From contig JAKALA010000001.1 of assembly GCA_021813325.1 (NCBI GenBank), positions 62,001-126,000 of the forward strand: DNA of 64,000 nt, given 5' to 3'. The position numbers and the translations under genes are program-made. The notes beneath the pieces are model-generated. The model saw only the letters and a list, made by a program, of their open reading frames with translations, searched no databases and was not told the origin of the DNA. Shown here piece after piece: positions 7,998 through 16,032 of this stretch. The DNA comes from a bacterium. GTDB taxonomy: Bacteria; Verrucomicrobiota; Verrucomicrobiia; Limisphaerales; UBA11358. Position 1 is the stretch's first letter. The number at the start of each line of letters is the position of its first letter.

Positions 7998-9767
7998 ATG
8001 TCGAAAACGGTCAAATCGAAGGTTGTGGGCTTGTTCCGCTGGTTCCGCGGATCAGATCGCGACAACCCTGTGCCGGAAACCACCCGGACGGTGTCTGCCA
8101 ATGCTCAACCCGTGCCTGTCGCCGGGATTCGGCAGCCCAACCTCGCTCCTCAACCGGCATCCGCCAATGTCGTCACCATCGACATTCCGCTCGCGCCCAT
8201 CCTGGCCAACCTGGCCCCGGAATTTCGGGCCAAAGCCGTGGGCGTGCCACATCCCCATGCCAGCGTCAGCCTGCCGGTGGAGACCGTCACTGCCCAGTTG
8301 GCGTCCGGCGCGGTTAAAATTTCCTTTGGCGATCTGCGCCACTTGGCTCCGGAAATATTTTCGGCGGCGGCGGCCGAGTTGGATGGCAAACCCATCACGC
8401 TACCCTTGGGAGAAATCCTCCCGCGCTTAAGCCCCGCGCATCTCACCCGGCGGAATCGTCAACGCGTAGAAGTCTCCAATGAAATCGCCGGCCCCTTCGG
8501 TTCGCAGGGAACCGGCGTGGCGTTCACGACCCAACCGCTGAAGGCCGCGCCAGCGCCAGCACCGGCACCGGTTGCGCCCGGCGCCCCCAGCCCGGCCCCG
8601 GCTCCCAAAACTTCCAGTCCGCACTTGCCGGGCATGGCTCCCGCCAGCCCCCGGATGAGTCCGTCGCCCGCGCCTGCGGCCCCGGCTTCACCGCTGGCGC
8701 CCAAGCCCGCGCCCGCAGCTCCGGCGCCGGCGTTTGGAGGATTGAGAATGGCCGCGCCCGCCGCCGGCCCCGCGCCGGTTCGGATGGCGCCCCCTCCGGA
8801 ACCGGCCAGTCCCGCCATTTTTGTGGCATTGCATCAGCTTTCAGAAAGCTGGCCGCCCGAGCTGCAGGATGAAATTGCCCGCCACGGAATGACCGATGAC
8901 AAGGTGGCGTTGCCGCTAAATTCCCTGGAGGCCGGATTGAAGCGCGGGCGGGTGACTCTGACTTGGCAGCAAATTCGCACCAGCGCCCGGCCGAATTCCG
9001 CCCCGTCGCCACAGGACAGCGCCATGTTGGAATTGCCGCTGAAGGTCATCACCCCGCTGTTTTTAACGGCGCGGCAAAAGCTGTCCGCCGCGCCCCAGAA
9101 AGCCACGACGGTTTCCTCGGAGATTCCCAATTTGTTCTTTGGCTTTCCGCAACCAACCCCGCCGCCCGCTCCCGCCGTGCCGCTGGCGCCGACAGAGCCA
9201 ACGACAACCCCGCCACCGGTGCGTTCGGCGGCGCCCGTCGGCAAGATGCCGTCGCTGCCACTGCCCAAAGCGCCGGAGTCCCGACCGTTGGAGCGACTAG
9301 AAACCAAGCCGGCGGATTCAAACTTCTATTTTCGCAGCGATTATGTTGATCCGACTAAAGCACTGGACGACGAGTATCTGCCGCCGTCCATTCCGCAGAC
9401 CGATTTTACCAGCCGTCACGCGCCGCCGAAGGATGTGGTGGCCCGGGCCAAAGCCATCGAGGGCGTGGCGGGCGTGATCATCGCGCTGGCGGATGGGTTG
9501 CGCGTGGCCAGCGCAGTGCCGCCGGAGTTCAATGCCGACACTTTGGCGGCCTTTATTCCCCAAATTTTCGAGCGGATGAACCAAAGCGCGCGGGAGTTGC
9601 GGATGGGCGCGTTGAACAACGTCAGCTTTACCGTGGGCAATATTCCCTGGCGCATTTTCCGGGTGAATGCCGTTTATCTCGCGGCGTTTGGCCGCGCAGG
9701 CGAAAGGCTGCCAACCGCCCAACTGGCGATATTGGCAGGCGAACTGGACCGGAAAAAACCCGCATAA
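7998..9767 (+). CDS. Pro/Ala-rich scaffold protein with duplicated module and C-terminal roadblock domain
   Basis: Chosen start ATG 7998 (MSKTVKSK, 589 aa); the earlier track start adds unlikely sequence. The N-terminal module (~50-155) carries VSLPVETVTAQLASGAVKI and ITLPLGEILPRL. A second, diverged copy (~275-365) carries VALPLNSLEAGLKRGRVTL and LELPLKVITPLF. Between and after them lie long Pro/Ala-rich, probably disordered linkers. Residues ~480-585 (IEGVAGVIIALADGLRVASAV ... FTVGNIPWRIFRV) are a roadblock/LC7 domain. The MglA-type GTPase gene follows 6 bp later, so it is probably a GTPase partner or scaffold in the cytosol. Confidence 0.82.
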   Translation: MSKTVKSKVVGLFRWFRGSDRDNPVPETTRTVSANAQPVPVAGIRQPNLAPQPASANVVTIDIPLAPILANLAPEFRAKAVGVPHPHASVSLPVETVTAQLASGAVKISFGDLRHLAPEIFSAAAAELDGKPITLPLGEILPRLSPAHLTRRNRQRVEVSNEIAGPFGSQGTGVAFTTQPLKAAPAPAPAPVAPGAPSPAPAPKTSSPHLPGMAPASPRMSPSPAPAAPASPLAPKPAPAAPAPAFGGLRMAAPAAGPAPVRMAPPPEPASPAIFVALHQLSESWPPELQDEIARHGMTDDKVALPLNSLEAGLKRGRVTLTWQQIRTSARPNSAPSPQDSAMLELPLKVITPLFLTARQKLSAAPQKATTVSSEIPNLFFGFPQPTPPPAPAVPLAPTEPTTTPPPVRSAAPVGKMPSLPLPKAPESRPLERLETKPADSNFYFRSDYVDPTKALDDEYLPPSIPQTDFTSRHAPPKDVVARAKAIEGVAGVIIALADGLRVASAVPPEFNADTLAAFIPQIFERMNQSARELRMGALNNVSFTVGNIPWRIFRVNAVYLAAFGRAGERLPTAQLAILAGELDRKKPA

Positions 9768-9773
9768 AAAATT

Positions 9774-10388
9774 ATGGCGATCATCAATCAAGCGACGAAG
9801 GAGTTGCAGGTCAAAATCGTGTATTACGGTCCGGCGATGGGCGGCAAAACGACGAATCTCGTGCAGGTGCATGACCACGTGCAGACGGCTGCCGGCAACA
9901 AGGGCAAGCTGGTTTCGCTGGCCACCAGCTCGGATCGCACGCTGTTTTTTGACTTTCTGCCCATCGAGGCGATGACCATCAAGGGCTTTAAAACCAAGTT
10001 TCAGCTCTACACCGTGCCCGGCCAGGTGATCTACAACACCACGCGCCAACTGGTGCTGCGCGGGGTGGATGGCATTGTTTTTGTGGCGGATTCGCAGTAT
10101 GAGAAGATGCCGGAAAATGTGGAAAGTTTTCAGAATCTTTTGGACAACTTGAACACGCTCAAGTTGAATATCGCCGACATTCCTTACGTGTTGCAATATA
10201 ACAAGCGCGATCTGCCCAACGCGGCACCCATGGAGTATCTGGAATATCTGCTGAACAATCGCGACGTGCAGGTGCCCGCGTTCCCCGGCACGGCGCACAA
10301 ATGCGAGGGCGTGTTTGAAAGTCTCAACATGATTACGCGGATGTTGCTACAGAAATACATCAATCAGACCGCCCCGCAATCCGTCTAA
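9774..10388 (+). CDS. MglA-type Ras-like GTPase
   Basis: 204 aa. The P-loop is GPAMGGKTT, the MglA form of GXXXXGK[ST]. The switch region has TVPGQ in place of the Ras DTAGQ, as in MglA. NKRD is the guanine-specificity NKXD motif. MglA sets cell polarity and controls gliding or type IV pili in other phyla; its GTPase activity is stimulated by MglB/roadblock proteins. Both the upstream and downstream neighbours carry roadblock domains, within 6 bp and 1 bp. The biological output in this organism is unknown. Confidence 0.93.
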   Translation: MAIINQATKELQVKIVYYGPAMGGKTTNLVQVHDHVQTAAGNKGKLVSLATSSDRTLFFDFLPIEAMTIKGFKTKFQLYTVPGQVIYNTTRQLVLRGVDGIVFVADSQYEKMPENVESFQNLLDNLNTLKLNIADIPYVLQYNKRDLPNAAPMEYLEYLLNNRDVQVPAFPGTAHKCEGVFESLNMITRMLLQKYINQTAPQSV

Positions 10389-10389
10389 A

Positions 10390-10872
10390 ATGGCCACTCT
10401 GCCCCAGCTTATTGAGGAAGATGTTCAGCGGCTCAATGAGACGCTGCAGCAATTTCTCACGCAGACCGAAGCCACCTCCGCCTTGATTATCGACAAGGGC
10501 GGTTTTCTCCTGGCGCACCAAGGCGACGCGTCGCAGTTTGATCTGACGACGATCGGCGCGCTGGCTTCCGGCGCCTTTATGGCCAACCAGACCATTGCCG
10601 GGCTGGTGAACGAAAGTAATTTCAACAGCATTTATCAGCAGGGCGAAAAGTTCAGCATGTTTGCCATCAACGTGGATGAGTATTGTCTGCTCGTGGTCAT
10701 TTTTCTTTCGCAGGTGGGCGTGGGCGTGGTCAAGTTTTACGCCGCCGCGGCCGTGAAACAAATCGCCAGGCACATGGCGGCGGCGCAGGCGCGCGATCCG
10801 GGCGCGGGGCTTGATTTGTCGGTGCTGAACACGGCCAATCCGCAGGAATTGTTTCACAAAAAAGCGGCCTGA
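10390..10872 (+). CDS. MglB-like roadblock/LC7 protein
   Basis: 160 aa. LIEEDVQRLNETLQQFLTQ is an N-terminal helix, followed by ALIIDKGGFLLAHQGD and the middle FSMFAINVDEYCLLVVIF strands of a roadblock fold, with a C-terminal extension of ~35 residues. MglB dimers are GTPase-activating proteins for MglA. It begins one base after the GTPase stop, so strongly coupled. Longer than a minimal roadblock protein (~110-120 aa). Confidence 0.85.
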   Translation: MATLPQLIEEDVQRLNETLQQFLTQTEATSALIIDKGGFLLAHQGDASQFDLTTIGALASGAFMANQTIAGLVNESNFNSIYQQGEKFSMFAINVDEYCLLVVIFLSQVGVGVVKFYAAAAVKQIARHMAAAQARDPGAGLDLSVLNTANPQELFHKKAA

Positions 10873-10961
10873 GTTGCCGCCGGCGGATTCGCTGATTTTT
10901 TTCTGGTCTGCCCCGGCGGGCGGACTTAGGCTGGCTAAAACCTAGTTTAGCCGATTGCCAT

Positions 10962-11468
10962 ATGGATATTATTTTCAACTGCCCCAATTGCGACCAGGAA
11001 CTGGCCGTGGACCAGTCCGGGGCCGGCTCGCAAATTGACTGTCCAAGTTGCGGCGAGCATCTCACCATTCCCGCGACCGGCAAGGTGACAACCGGCGAGC
11101 TGCCGCAGGTGCCCCCGCCCTCTTCCGCCTTGGTCAGCCCCATCCTAGCCAGCGCGGCGGCCAAGGTGCCGCTGCATCTCAAGGTGCCGGTGCGCGACAC
11201 GCCCAGCGAGTCATTGATCGACAAACCCAAGCCGCCGTTGGAAGCCGTGCAAAAAGGCGCCGGCAAACGGCTGCGCGTCCGCACCGTCCGCCGGGCCAGT
11301 TGCATTGAGGGTGGGCATGACAAGTTCGATGAAATTGTGTCGGCCTTTCTTCAGGAAGTCACCGAAACCAACATCATCGGCATTCATCCGATCAATTACG
11401 AACATTTTGATGTCGGGGTTCAAAAGATCATGACCGACTACGGTTTGGTCATCATTTACCGGGGGTGA
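10962..11468 (+). CDS. zinc-ribbon protein with unassigned C-terminal domain
   Basis: 168 aa. The N-terminal CPNCDQELAV ... IDCPSCGEHLTI gives a CXXC-X(n)-CXXC zinc ribbon. A Pro/Ala-rich linker and a C-terminal domain of ~70 residues follow (SAFLQEVTETNIIGIHPINY ... GLVIIYRG). I do not recognise the latter; it resembles small ferredoxin-like folds only loosely. It follows the roadblock gene by 89 bp and overlaps the next gene's possible GTG start by four bases, so it may be shared between the GTPase operon and the envelope genes. Confidence 0.75.
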   Translation: MDIIFNCPNCDQELAVDQSGAGSQIDCPSCGEHLTIPATGKVTTGELPQVPPPSSALVSPILASAAAKVPLHLKVPVRDTPSESLIDKPKPPLEAVQKGAGKRLRVRTVRRASCIEGGHDKFDEIVSAFLQEVTETNIIGIHPINYEHFDVGVQKIMTDYGLVIIYRG

Positions 11469-11509
11469 ATGATTTTGACTTGCCGGAAGCTGGTCGTTAC
11501 CGTTCGCGC

Positions 11510-12499
11510 ATGACTCGTCGGTTCGGATTCTGGTTTTTGATTGTCTTCGTGCTGGTGTTGCTGCCGGCGCGATCCCCCGCCCCTTTGATGTATGTGCCGG
11601 GCGAAGGCTGGTATTACGAACCTTACGGCGAGACGGCCAAATGGCAGCGCCCCCGCGCCAAAGACCAGTTACAGATGGCCGAGGATGCGTTTGCGCAAAA
11701 AGATTATTCGCTCACCGTGCGGGCGGCCAACCGGGTGCTGCGCGTCTGGCCGTTATCAGACTATTCACCTCGCGCCGAATACCTGATCGCGCGTTGCCAG
11801 GAGGCCAGGGGCAAGGATGAAGCCGCCTTTAATTCCTACCAGAAGATCATTGATAAATATCCGAAAAGCGCGGAATACACCGAAGTTCTCTGGCGGCAAT
11901 ATCTCATCGCCGGGCGTTTTCTGGACGGGGAATTTTTCAAGCTGTGGAACCTTATTCCGCTGTATCGCTCCATGGACAAAACGGCCAAGCTCTACAAGCA
12001 AGTGGTCGCCAACGGCCCCTACAGCGAGGTGGCGCCCCATGCGCAGTTGAACATCGGTGCCGCGCGGGAAAAGGGCGGCGACTACGCGGAAGCCGTAAAA
12101 GCCTACGACACCGCCGCCGACCGCTATAACAATCAGCCGCTGGTCGCCGCCGATGCCATGTATCGCGCCGCCCTTGCCTGGCAAAAACAAGCGGAGACCG
12201 CGGAATACGATCAGAGCGCCGCCACGCAGGCCATTGGAGCCTACACCGATTTTGCCACCGTGTTTCCGGATGATCCGCGCGTGCCGGCCGCGCAGGCCGC
12301 CATGACCAAGCTCAAAGCTGAACAGGTGCGCGGGAATTTTGAGATCGCCAAATACTACGAAAAAAACCGCAAATGGGCGGGCGCCATCATCTATTACAAC
12401 GCTGTTTTGCAGCTCGATGCCAATTCACCGCTGGGCACTCAGGCCCGCAAGCGGATCGAAGTTTTAAAGCCCCGGTTGCAGGGCGCGCCCCAAGAATAG
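11510..12499 (+). CDS. BamD-like outer-membrane assembly TPR protein
   Basis: TPR/BamD-type protein with export signal (MTRRFGFWFLIVFVLVLL) and tetratricopeptide-like helices across ~50-320 (LQMAEDAFAQKDYSLTVRAA, AEYLIARCQEARGKDEAAFN, AQLNIGAAREKGGDYAEAVK). In BamD the repeats support beta-barrel insertion. There is no lipobox cysteine, so it may not be a lipoprotein. I prefer ATG 11510 (329 aa), which gives a clean signal sequence. A GTG at 11465 overlapping the previous stop (GTGA) is the alternative. Followed after 4 bp by an LptE-like gene, consistent with outer-membrane biogenesis. Confidence 0.8.
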   Translation: MTRRFGFWFLIVFVLVLLPARSPAPLMYVPGEGWYYEPYGETAKWQRPRAKDQLQMAEDAFAQKDYSLTVRAANRVLRVWPLSDYSPRAEYLIARCQEARGKDEAAFNSYQKIIDKYPKSAEYTEVLWRQYLIAGRFLDGEFFKLWNLIPLYRSMDKTAKLYKQVVANGPYSEVAPHAQLNIGAAREKGGDYAEAVKAYDTAADRYNNQPLVAADAMYRAALAWQKQAETAEYDQSAATQAIGAYTDFATVFPDDPRVPAAQAAMTKLKAEQVRGNFEIAKYYEKNRKWAGAIIYYNAVLQLDANSPLGTQARKRIEVLKPRLQGAPQE

Positions 12500-12503
12500 C
12501 CAC

Positions 12504-13016
12504 ATGCGCGTTTCAACCACATTTTTGGCCTGCCTGATGGCGTTGCTCTGGACCGGTTGCGCCGGGTATCATTTGGGCGCCGTCAATGGCGCGGCGGCGG
12601 GGGCCAAAACGGTGGAAGTCCTGCCCTTCAACAATCTGACGCTCCAGCCGCGTTTGGGCGATGCGGTCACGCAGGCGTTGCGCGAGCGCTTGCTGGTGGA
12701 TGGCACTTATCGCGTCGTGACCGGCGAACCCGGCGACGTGGTGATCAGCGGAGTCATTCGCAGCTATGACCGGGAGGGGCTGGGTTATTTGAACCAGGAC
12801 GCCGCGACGCCGCAAAATTTGCGCGTTGGCATTACCGCCCATGTAGTGGTGCGCGAACGGGCCAGCGGCAAACGGCTGCTCGAAAAGGATGTCACAGGGC
12901 ACACGCTGATCAGCATCGGTTCCGATCTGGCCAGCGCGGAACGTCAAGCCGCGCCGCTGTTGGGCGCGGATCTGGCCAGCAATATCACCGCCCTGCTCAC
13001 CGAAGGTTCCTGGTAA
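12504..13016 (+). CDS. LptE-like LPS-assembly lipoprotein
   Basis: 170 aa. The lipoprotein signal has lipobox LWTGC (Cys19). AGYHLG after it and VEVLPFNNLTLQPRLGDAV, then TQALRERLLVDGTYRVV are typical of the LptE/RlpB-like family. LptE plugs the LptD barrel to deliver LPS to the outer surface. No lptD is seen here. Its place right after a BamD-like gene fits envelope assembly. A generic LPS-assembly-like lipoprotein without LPS role is also possible. Confidence 0.8.
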   Translation: MRVSTTFLACLMALLWTGCAGYHLGAVNGAAAGAKTVEVLPFNNLTLQPRLGDAVTQALRERLLVDGTYRVVTGEPGDVVISGVIRSYDREGLGYLNQDAATPQNLRVGITAHVVVRERASGKRLLEKDVTGHTLISIGSDLASAERQAAPLLGADLASNITALLTEGSW

Positions 13017-13076
13017 CCTGAACCCATTTCCCAAAGGGCATTCAATTGGGAAAATCAACAAACACAAAAACAACCT

Positions 13077-13466
13077 ATGAAAAACATCGTTCTGTTCATC
13101 ATGCTTGCCGCTGCGGTAGTGACGGCACCCCTCAATCTGCGCGCCCAAGAAAAAGCGGCCAAGAAACCCGCTGCCTCGGAAACGGCCAAACCGGCCAAAA
13201 AACATGCGACGCCGTTCCATGGCACTGTGACCGCCGTGGACGTCAATGCCATGACCGTGACCTTGTCCAACCGGGTTTTAAACGTCACCTCGGAAACCAA
13301 GATCATGAAAGCGGGCCAGCCGGCAATGCTGGCCGACATCAGCGTCGGGGAGAAAATCACCGGCCAGTTCAAGAAGAATGAGGGCGGCCAACTTGACGCC
13401 ACGGTCATCCACATTGGCGGCAAGGCCAAACCCGCCAAAAAAGAAAAGAAGAAGACTCAGGAATAA
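13077..13466 (+). CDS. secreted hypothetical protein (129 aa)
   Basis: The signal peptide MKNIVLFIMLAAAVVTAPL ends near RAQE. The mature form is Lys/Ala/Pro-rich at both ends around a small beta domain (FHGTVTAVDVNAMTVTLSN ... ISVGEKITGQFKK), like the short OB-like 'DUF5666-type' domains that occur in exported proteins. The C-terminus is KPAKKEKKKTQE. Function unknown; the basic tails may bind anionic polymers. Confidence 0.75.
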   Translation: MKNIVLFIMLAAAVVTAPLNLRAQEKAAKKPAASETAKPAKKHATPFHGTVTAVDVNAMTVTLSNRVLNVTSETKIMKAGQPAMLADISVGEKITGQFKKNEGGQLDATVIHIGGKAKPAKKEKKKTQE

Positions 13467-13500
13467 GCGGCTTCTCAAAAAACAGAAACTGAGATTACCT

Positions 13501-13550
13501 GCCGTCAGTGCGCGCCCAAGCCGGCCCGCGCTGACGGCGCTTCATTTTGG
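13501..13550 (+). terminator. hairpin after the 129-aa secreted protein gene
   Basis: GCCGTCAG (13501) pairs with CTGACGGC (13531-13538), extended inside by CGCG/CGCG after a two-base bulge, and is followed by GCTTCATTTT. The stem is strong and the T tract imperfect. Probable terminator, 35 bp past the stop codon. Confidence 0.6.
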
Positions 13551-13655
13551 TGCCGGCGGCCATCGAGCCAGAACCCGTTCCAGTGGCGCGCCGCCGGAGC
13601 CGTTGTCACCCATTTGTAACTTTGCCGGCCGCAATTCGTGCATATAATGCGGAAA

Positions 13656-13931
13656 ATGAATCCGGCTGATCTTTTTGCCCGCGAGGAAAATCCCGTCGCT
13701 TTGGAAACGGGAGGTGTTTTGTTTCGCGCCGGCGAACCGGGCGATTGCATGTTCATGCTGTTGGCAGGAGCGCTGAATGTGATGGTGGCGGCCGCGCCCA
13801 GCAAATTGGCCCGGATTGATCAGCGCCGGTTTCACCGGGTGGTCGCGCAAAATCCCTTTTTCGCCATGCACATCATGAAGGAATTGGCGGACCGCATCCG
13901 CTCCATGAACACCCTGCTGGCGCAACGGTAA
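13656..13931 (+). CDS. truncated cyclic-nucleotide-binding-domain protein (internal deletion)
   Basis: 91 aa from ATG 13656 (MNPADLFAREENP). The start of a CRP-type cNMP domain (GGVLFRAGEPGDCMFMLLAGALNV) jumps straight to the family's C-terminal LARIDQRRFHRVV and NPFFAMHIMKELADRIRSMN. The middle of the usual domain, including the phosphate-binding cassette (GE...RSA), is absent without a frameshift. It is therefore unlikely to bind cyclic nucleotide. GTG 13638 and ATG 13647 are alternative starts. It may be a decayed gene or a nucleotide-independent remnant. Confidence 0.7.
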   Translation: MNPADLFAREENPVALETGGVLFRAGEPGDCMFMLLAGALNVMVAAAPSKLARIDQRRFHRVVAQNPFFAMHIMKELADRIRSMNTLLAQR

Positions 13932-13989
13932 ACTTCGGTGCATGGCGCCCGCCTCAATCCTCAATCGACAAAACGCGGTTGCCTGGCGA

Positions 13990-15045
13990 TTAATACTTTT
14001 CCAACCCCCAATGTTCGGCGAGCCGTTTTGCCTCCGCCGCCGTCAGGGAAATGACCGCGCCGTGCTTGGGCGAAGTGAAGTTGGTGGTCTTCATCACGCC
14101 ATCGTTGAAATAGCCGAGCTTGGTGAAGGTCTTGAAATCCGTGGTTTCGCTGAAGCCCATGTTGTTGGGATGCAGCCCGAACACGTCATACATCAGCACC
14201 CATTTATTTTCGCCGTTGCGCTTCCAGAGATTGGGCGCCTCGCAACCCACCGTTTCCGGGTCCACCTTGGCCGGATCAAAGACATAGTCGCGATTGATCT
14301 TGTCCGAGACGGCTTGCTTGATGCCGCCGTCGCGCTCCTGCGCCACATAAAACAGGTGATATTTGTCGCCCACCTTGGTGATGTCGGCGTCGAGAATTTG
14401 GACCCCGGGACGAGGATATGTGAAGAGCGCTTCGGGATAGGTCTCCAACTCCGTAAATGCGTCGTCCGTGTAACTATAATACAGGCCGGTTTTTCCGTGG
14501 CCCAGGCGCATGGTGAAATAGATCATCATCTTGCCTTTTGCCGCATCGTAAATCGTCTCGGGCGCCCAGACACAGCCGACCTCGGCCAGGCCGGGGAACG
14601 CTTTATCCACGCGCAGATCGGTGCAGGACCAGTCGATGAGATTCTTGGACTTCATGAGCACAAGCGCGCGGTTATTGCCCCAGTCATATTTTTCCGCCGG
14701 CCGCTGCCATTCCGTGGTGCGATAACCCGCCTGTTTGCCAAAAATATGCAGATCGGTCATCGCCAGATAAAACGCATTGTCCGGGCCGCGAACGATGTGC
14801 GGATCGCGAATGCCTTTTTGCTCCGCGATATCGGCGCCGTTGATCACCGGCTGGCCGTGGTTGACATCGGTGAACGTGTAGCCATCCGAGCTGAGTGCAA
14901 AATGGAGGCTGTGATCTTGATCCTTGAAATAGACCAACAGATAGGCGGTCATGTCTTTATCGGTGGGCAACGCGGCTTTCCGGGGGGAGACACAGCCGGT
15001 GGCGAGCAACGTTGCGGTCAGGAACAAGGGCAAAACGGTTTTCAT
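13990..15045 (-). CDS. GH43-like glycosidase-fold lipoprotein
   Basis: 351 aa from ATG 15045. The signal (MKTVLPLFLTATLLATGC) ends in lipobox LATGC, so it is probably a lipoprotein. The body resembles five-bladed propeller glycosidases of the GH43/GH117 type: GIRDPHIVRGPDNAFYLAMT, VWAPETIYDAAKGKMMIYF and VQILDADITKVGDKYHLFY. These give the Asp/Glu-bearing motifs of blades 1-3. Likely acts on arabinan, xylan or galactan side chains at the cell surface. The longer track ORF overlaps the DUF4337 gene and is rejected. Confidence 0.8.
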   Translation of the reverse strand: MKTVLPLFLTATLLATGCVSPRKAALPTDKDMTAYLLVYFKDQDHSLHFALSSDGYTFTDVNHGQPVINGADIAEQKGIRDPHIVRGPDNAFYLAMTDLHIFGKQAGYRTTEWQRPAEKYDWGNNRALVLMKSKNLIDWSCTDLRVDKAFPGLAEVGCVWAPETIYDAAKGKMMIYFTMRLGHGKTGLYYSYTDDAFTELETYPEALFTYPRPGVQILDADITKVGDKYHLFYVAQERDGGIKQAVSDKINRDYVFDPAKVDPETVGCEAPNLWKRNGENKWVLMYDVFGLHPNNMGFSETTDFKTFTKLGYFNDGVMKTTNFTSPKHGAVISLTAAEAKRLAEHWGLEKY

Positions 15046-15121
15046 GATGGCAGCCCATCCTGCCACAGAACGGGGTGGCGGCGAAAACAGAAAATGCCCG
15101 GCGCGAAGCCGGGCGGGCGGG

Positions 15122-15736
15122 TTACAAAGGCATGAAATAAAGCACGCGAAGCATCTGCCCAACCGCCAGGGCCGCGAGAATCATGGAACCGATCCACAAC
15201 GGCTTTTTCTTCACAATCAGGCACATGGCGCCCAGCGCGATGGCGATTTGAAAAACGGTGATGGCCAGTCCCATTTCCTTGGAATGTTCCGCGGCGCCCG
15301 TCGCATTCTGACGCGCCCGATCGCGGACGGTTTCAAACTTCCTGGCACTGGCCGCAATGTCGGCCTTGTCCTTGTCGTATTTGTCCACCTTGGCTTTGAT
15401 TTTCGCCAAGCCCGCCGCGTCCGGCGGCGAGGCGGAATGCAATCGTTCCAGTTCAATTTCATAGAGGTTTTCCTTGATGGATTTGGCCTCGAAGAATGAC
15501 CACTGATCCGACGCCTGGGACTGGGCGAACGTGGCCTCGTTCATTTCCTTGAGCGACCGGGTGGAAAAGCCGCCACCCCGCATCGTTGCAAACGCCGCCA
15601 GCACGGCGACGAGCACCATGCTGAGCGACACATATTTGGTCCAGCGCTCGCGTTTTTCTTTTTCCTTTTGCGCCACATGCTCGGCGCGCAGTTCCGCGAC
15701 CAGGTCTTTCAACTCGTTTAAATCGGATGATGGCAT
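15122..15736 (-). CDS. DUF4337-family membrane protein
   Basis: 204 aa. An N-terminal charged coiled coil is followed by TM1 (YVSLSMVLVAVLAAFATM), a helical region of ~100 residues (NEATFAQSQASDQWSFFEAK is a family signature), and two C-terminal TM segments (LAITVFQIAIALGAMCLIV; PLWIGSMILAALAVGQM). DUF4337 proteins have no established function. It is 76 bp upstream of the GH43-like lipoprotein on the same strand. Confidence 0.85.
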   Translation of the reverse strand: MPSSDLNELKDLVAELRAEHVAQKEKEKRERWTKYVSLSMVLVAVLAAFATMRGGGFSTRSLKEMNEATFAQSQASDQWSFFEAKSIKENLYEIELERLHSASPPDAAGLAKIKAKVDKYDKDKADIAASARKFETVRDRARQNATGAAEHSKEMGLAITVFQIAIALGAMCLIVKKKPLWIGSMILAALAVGQMLRVLYFMPL

Positions 15737-16032
15737 ACTTCAAATCAGGGAACCCCCTGACAAAACGGGCGGAAGCATAGGCATTTTTCCCCGGTTGTCC
15801 AGCCGCCGCGTGCCTGTGCAAATACCGCGCGTTGGCATGACCAAACTGCCAAAGGCGCTTGAACTTAAACTCCGCCGTGCAACGAACCGCGCAGCCCTGG
15901 ACATCAAAAGTTTGGCACACGGTTTATCCCGCTCGACCGCCCTTCAGTCATCATTCTCCCCGGGAGAGAAGTGGCCGGAATGCGGGGCCAAGACAGTCAA
16001 AGGAGAGGCTGAAAATACCGAGCAACAACAAA

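Noticed and set aside
13942-15135. 397-aa plus-strand ORF
   Set aside because: Antisense to the GH43-like lipoprotein gene, which has a signal peptide and glycosidase motifs.
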